The notes under the pieces are model-generated. The model was given only the letters and a program-made list of their open reading frames with translations. It was not told the DNA's origin and made no database searches. DNA of 64,000 nucleotides from Pseudoclavibacter sp. RFBB5. GTDB lineage: Bacteria; Actinomycetota; Actinomycetes; Actinomycetales; Microbacteriaceae. Below are positions 61,567-64,000 of this stretch, piece by piece (positions within the stretch are counted from its first letter, which is position 1; the number at the start of each line of letters is the position of its first letter). The position numbers were made by a program, and so were the translations under genes. The DNA lies in NCBI RefSeq assembly GCF_002931555.1, contig NZ_PSTZ01000007.1:620001-684000 (forward strand). The letters run 5' to 3'.

Positions 61567-62571
61567 CTACTCCTTCTCGTCGGCGTCGTCGGTGTGGAAG
61601 CGCGCGAACTCAGCGCGCTGGGAGACGAGCTGCTCGCGGGCGGAACGCTCAGCATCCGCGCCCAGCTGCTCGGGGTCTGGATCGCCGAACAGACCGTCCG
61701 CGACCAGGTCCATGGCGGCGAGCGTCTCACGCTCCACGAGGCCAGGCAGAGGCGTGAGCGCGTACTCCCGCGCCTCGCGCATCCGCTTCAAGTACGCGTG
61801 ATGCGGGTCAGTGAGGACCTCGTCGATCGTGCCGCGAGCCAGCACGAAGCCGCGGTCGAGGACAAGCACGTTCTTCGTGAGCCGCTCGATCGCGCGCAGG
61901 TCATGGCTCAGGAGGATCATCGTGCAGTTGCGAGCGACGTTGATGCGCTCCAGCAGGCTGAACAGCGCCGGCCTCGCGATGATGTCGACTCCCTGCGCCG
62001 GCTCGTCGACCACCAGCACGCTCGGCTCCACGATGAGCGCCTGCGCGAACGCCACACGCTGCCGCTGACCACGCGACAGCTCGAAGGGGAACTTGCCCAG
62101 CATGCCCAGCTCGAGATCGACGGCGTCGATCAGCATCGCCGCCGCGCGCCCGAGACGCTTCCGATCGAACGTCCTGTCGCGGGACAGGATCGGCTCGGCG
62201 ATGTTCTCGGCGACCGTCAGGTCGTTCCGGAGCTGGTCGCCGGAGTCCTGCGCCAGGTAGCCGATGTCGAGGTCGATGCGGCGACGATCGAGCCGCGACG
62301 GGTGGCGCAGATCCATGCCGACCACCTCGAGCGTGCCGCCCGTGATGAACGGCCACTCCCCCTTGCCCGGCCTGCGGCGGCCGGAGAGGATGCGACCCAA
62401 CGCCGACTTGCCTGACCCCGCCGTGCCGACGACGCCGAGGATCTCGCCAGGCTCGAGCTCGAACGAGATGCCGCTGACCGCCTCGTGCTTCCGATTCGAC
62501 CCGTGCTCGATGTAGGAGATCGACAGGTCGTCGGCGACGACGGCCCGCTGATGATCTGCACTGGTTGCCAT
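61567..62571 (-). CDS. ABC transporter ATP-binding protein, peptide/nickel type
   Basis: The 334-residue protein has Walker A VVGTAGSGKSALG, signature SRGQRQRVAFAQAL, Walker B VLVVDEPAQGVD and the switch His in LLSHDLRAIER. DLSISYIEHGSNRKHEAVSG and the C-terminal extension resemble Dpp/Opp ATPases. No permease or binding protein is in the adjoining genes, so partners are unknown or it may act alone in a soluble role. ATG at 62571 has GGGGAGACC before it. A run of eight A/T (62584-62591) lies upstream. It follows dnaG by 84 bp on the same strand. Confidence 0.88.
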   Translation of the reverse strand: MATSADHQRAVVADDLSISYIEHGSNRKHEAVSGISFELEPGEILGVVGTAGSGKSALGRILSGRRRPGKGEWPFITGGTLEVVGMDLRHPSRLDRRRIDLDIGYLAQDSGDQLRNDLTVAENIAEPILSRDRTFDRKRLGRAAAMLIDAVDLELGMLGKFPFELSRGQRQRVAFAQALIVEPSVLVVDEPAQGVDIIARPALFSLLERINVARNCTMILLSHDLRAIERLTKNVLVLDRGFVLARGTIDEVLTDPHHAYLKRMREAREYALTPLPGLVERETLAAMDLVADGLFGDPDPEQLGADAERSAREQLVSQRAEFARFHTDDADEKE

Positions 62572-62655
62572 GCCTGGTCTCCCCTTTTTTTTCTCCGAGC
62601 CCACCGGAACGCTGGCGAAGCGCGTCCTCCGCCGCTCCGGGCTCACCGTGCGAGC

Positions 62656-64000
62656 CTAGCCCTCGCGCAGCTCGCGCTTCTGATTCTCGATGGACACGAG
62701 CTGCTCGTTCAGGGCCCGGAACCGGTCCGGCTCCGTCCTGCCATCTGTCCGCTGCAGCGCTCCGAGCAGCTCAGCCTTCCTGCGCAGCAGGTCGCGCTCG
62801 ACCAGGGACGCGCTCAGTGAGCGAACGTAGAGGTCGATCTGCTCGTCCTTGTTGCCCGCCGGGATCGAGGCCATCGCCAACTCGGTGACGAGGGTCGTGA
62901 AGGCCTGCGGCACCTCCTCGGCGATGCGGGTGATCCACTCCATCGACCCCAGAGAGTCGCGCGTCGCGACGATCCCGTCGCGCACCGTCGAGAGCGACGC
63001 GTTGGTGAAACCAGCCGCCATGACCTGCTGGAACCGCTCATCCGACAGACGCCTGGGGTGCTGCAGCACCGCCATGAGCGTGTCCCGCTCCAGACGCGTC
63101 ACCGGGTCATTCGGCAGATCGCTCATCCGAACCGCGCGCACCGCACCGCCGCCGAAGTCGCTGGCGTCCGGCGGAAAGTCATAGCCCTCCCCATCCGGGA
63201 ATGGCGGCTCCTCCTCGAACTGGCCGGGGGCTGGCCCACGCTGCGCCGGCACCCGGGACCGCTGGTCGGCCGCTCGAACCGGCGCACGGGTCTCCGCCTG
63301 TCGCCTGGGCGTGTTCTTGCTCGCCCCCCGCGCCGCCCGCACGGCCTGTTCGACCTGCACCAGATCGATGCCGAGCATCTTCGCAAGTCGTCGTGAGTAC
63401 CCAGGGCGCATCGCTGGGTCGCGGATTCCCGCCACAACCGGCGCGGCCTGACGCAACGCCGCGACTCGCCCCTCAACCGTGTCGAGGTCGTGGCCGAGCA
63501 GCTGCTGGGCGATGACGAACTCGTACATCGGCGTCGGATGGTCGACGAGATCCCGCACAGCGGCGTCACCACGCGCGAGACGCAGGTCGCAGGGGTCGAG
63601 ACCGTCGCGCGCCACCGCGACGAACGTCTGAGCCACGAAGCGCTGCTCCTCAGCGAACGCACGCATCGCAGCCTTCTTGCCCGCCTCATCCGGGTCGAAC
63701 GTGAAGATCACCTGTCCACCGGCCGACTCATCATCCATGATCCGGCGCAGCACCTTGATGTGATCGACACCGAAGGACGTCCCGCAGGTCGCGACCGCAG
63801 TCGGCACCCCCGCGAGGTGCGCGGCCATGACGTCCGTGTATCCCTCGACGACGACGACCTTGTGCTGCTTCGCGATCTCGCGCTTCGCGACGTCGAGCCC
63901 GTACAGCACCTGGGCCTTGTGGTAGATCGGCGACTCAGGCGTATTGAGGTACTTCGGCCCCTTGTCGTCGTCGTAGAGCTTGCGCGCGCCGAACCCGACG
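62656..64000 (-). CDS. dnaG: DNA primase, 5' part outside the window
   Basis: The gene is read from the right edge (first full codon ends at 63999) to TGA at 62656. The visible 447 residues start after the zinc-binding domain: a polymerase core with KLYDDDKGPKYLNTPESPIY, the TOPRIM motifs VVVEGYTDVMAAHLAGV and VIFTFDPDEAGKKAAM, then a linker rich in Arg/Pro, and a C-terminal helical domain (VRMSDLPNDPVTRLERDTLM) for helicase binding. It makes RNA primers for replication. In many actinobacteria dnaG is near the deoxyguanosinetriphosphatase gene, not visible here. Confidence 0.96.
   Translation of the reverse strand, partial: VGFGARKLYDDDKGPKYLNTPESPIYHKAQVLYGLDVAKREIAKQHKVVVVEGYTDVMAAHLAGVPTAVATCGTSFGVDHIKVLRRIMDDESAGGQVIFTFDPDEAGKKAAMRAFAEEQRFVAQTFVAVARDGLDPCDLRLARGDAAVRDLVDHPTPMYEFVIAQQLLGHDLDTVEGRVAALRQAAPVVAGIRDPAMRPGYSRRLAKMLGIDLVQVEQAVRAARGASKNTPRRQAETRAPVRAADQRSRVPAQRGPAPGQFEEEPPFPDGEGYDFPPDASDFGGGAVRAVRMSDLPNDPVTRLERDTLMAVLQHPRRLSDERFQQVMAAGFTNASLSTVRDGIVATRDSLGSMEWITRIAEEVPQAFTTLVTELAMASIPAGNKDEQIDLYVRSLSASLVERDLLRRKAELLGALQRTDGRTEPDRFRALNEQLVSIENQKRELREG

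Noticed and set aside
60673-62415. A plus-strand open frame of about 580 codons across the dehydrogenase and ABC ATPase
   Set aside because: It spans two real genes on the other strand, including their boundary, and its product is low-complexity.
1-64000. CRISPR arrays, rRNA genes, insertion sequences or prophage genes
   Set aside because: No regular spaced repeats, rRNA segments, transposases, integrases or phage structural genes were found by reading both strands.

Overview
The window is high-GC DNA with short gene spacing, many GTG/TTG starts, ATGA/GTGA stop-start overlaps and several probable leaderless genes. Gene content (homodimeric AceE followed by a PucR-type regulator and fabD-fabH-acpP-fabF, a DUF3145 protein, DUF6504- and DUF1990-type proteins, sortase-type surface anchors) points to a Gram-positive actinobacterium, most likely Microbacteriaceae. 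No rRNA, prophage, insertion sequence or CRISPR array was seen.

Layout. 1-6500: end of a LacI-type regulator, an aldose epimerase, then a five-gene minus-strand operon joined by 4-bp overlaps (acyl-CoA dehydrogenase-like protein, PIG-L deacetylase fused to a methyltransferase, family 2 glycosyltransferase, unknown helical protein, FAD oxidoreductase). 6700-11240: GH15 glucan/trehalose hydrolase, SMP-30 lactonase and two short-chain dehydrogenases. 11273-18540: histidine kinase-like ATPase, small membrane proteins, the organic peroxide operon ohrR-ohr-reductase, a SUKH-like protein, a DUF1990 protein and an ankyrin-like protein. 18754-23256: a wall-anchored pyroglutamyl-peptidase-like protein with a changed nucleophile, a membrane protein, a frameshifted remnant and a hipBA toxin-antitoxin pair. 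23522-32631: tRNA-Val, a peroxiredoxin whose stop codon lies inside that tRNA gene, aceE, fasR, fabD-fabH-acpP-fabF and DUF3145; this block links acetyl-CoA production to fatty acid synthesis.

32809-48202: alpha-glucan phosphorylase, proB-proA, a TetR-RND efflux pair whose pump carries a long coiled-coil insert, tRNA-Met(CAU), a thiamine-binding protein, a divergent XRE/methionine aminopeptidase pair sharing a palindrome, a GT4 glycosyltransferase, a DMT permease, peptide deformylase and a DUF6504-like protein. 48235-53763: histidine degradation (iclR-hutU-hutF-hutI plus hutD); hutH and hutG are not in the window. 53803-64000: a YgiB/YgiC-like pair, an M23 endopeptidase, alditol oxidase, a frameshifted MFS transporter, a cluster of short repeats beside tRNA-Asn, a 2-hydroxyacid dehydrogenase, a peptide-type ABC ATPase and the 3' part of dnaG.

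Best candidates for something undescribed are the 1151-6498 operon (amino-sugar deacetylation and methylation on one polypeptide, with a glycosyltransferase and two redox enzymes), the Cys-to-Ser wall-anchored C15-like protein, the coiled-coil RND pump and the peroxiredoxin/tRNA-Val overlap. Functional calls rest on motif recognition by eye; no database search was run.
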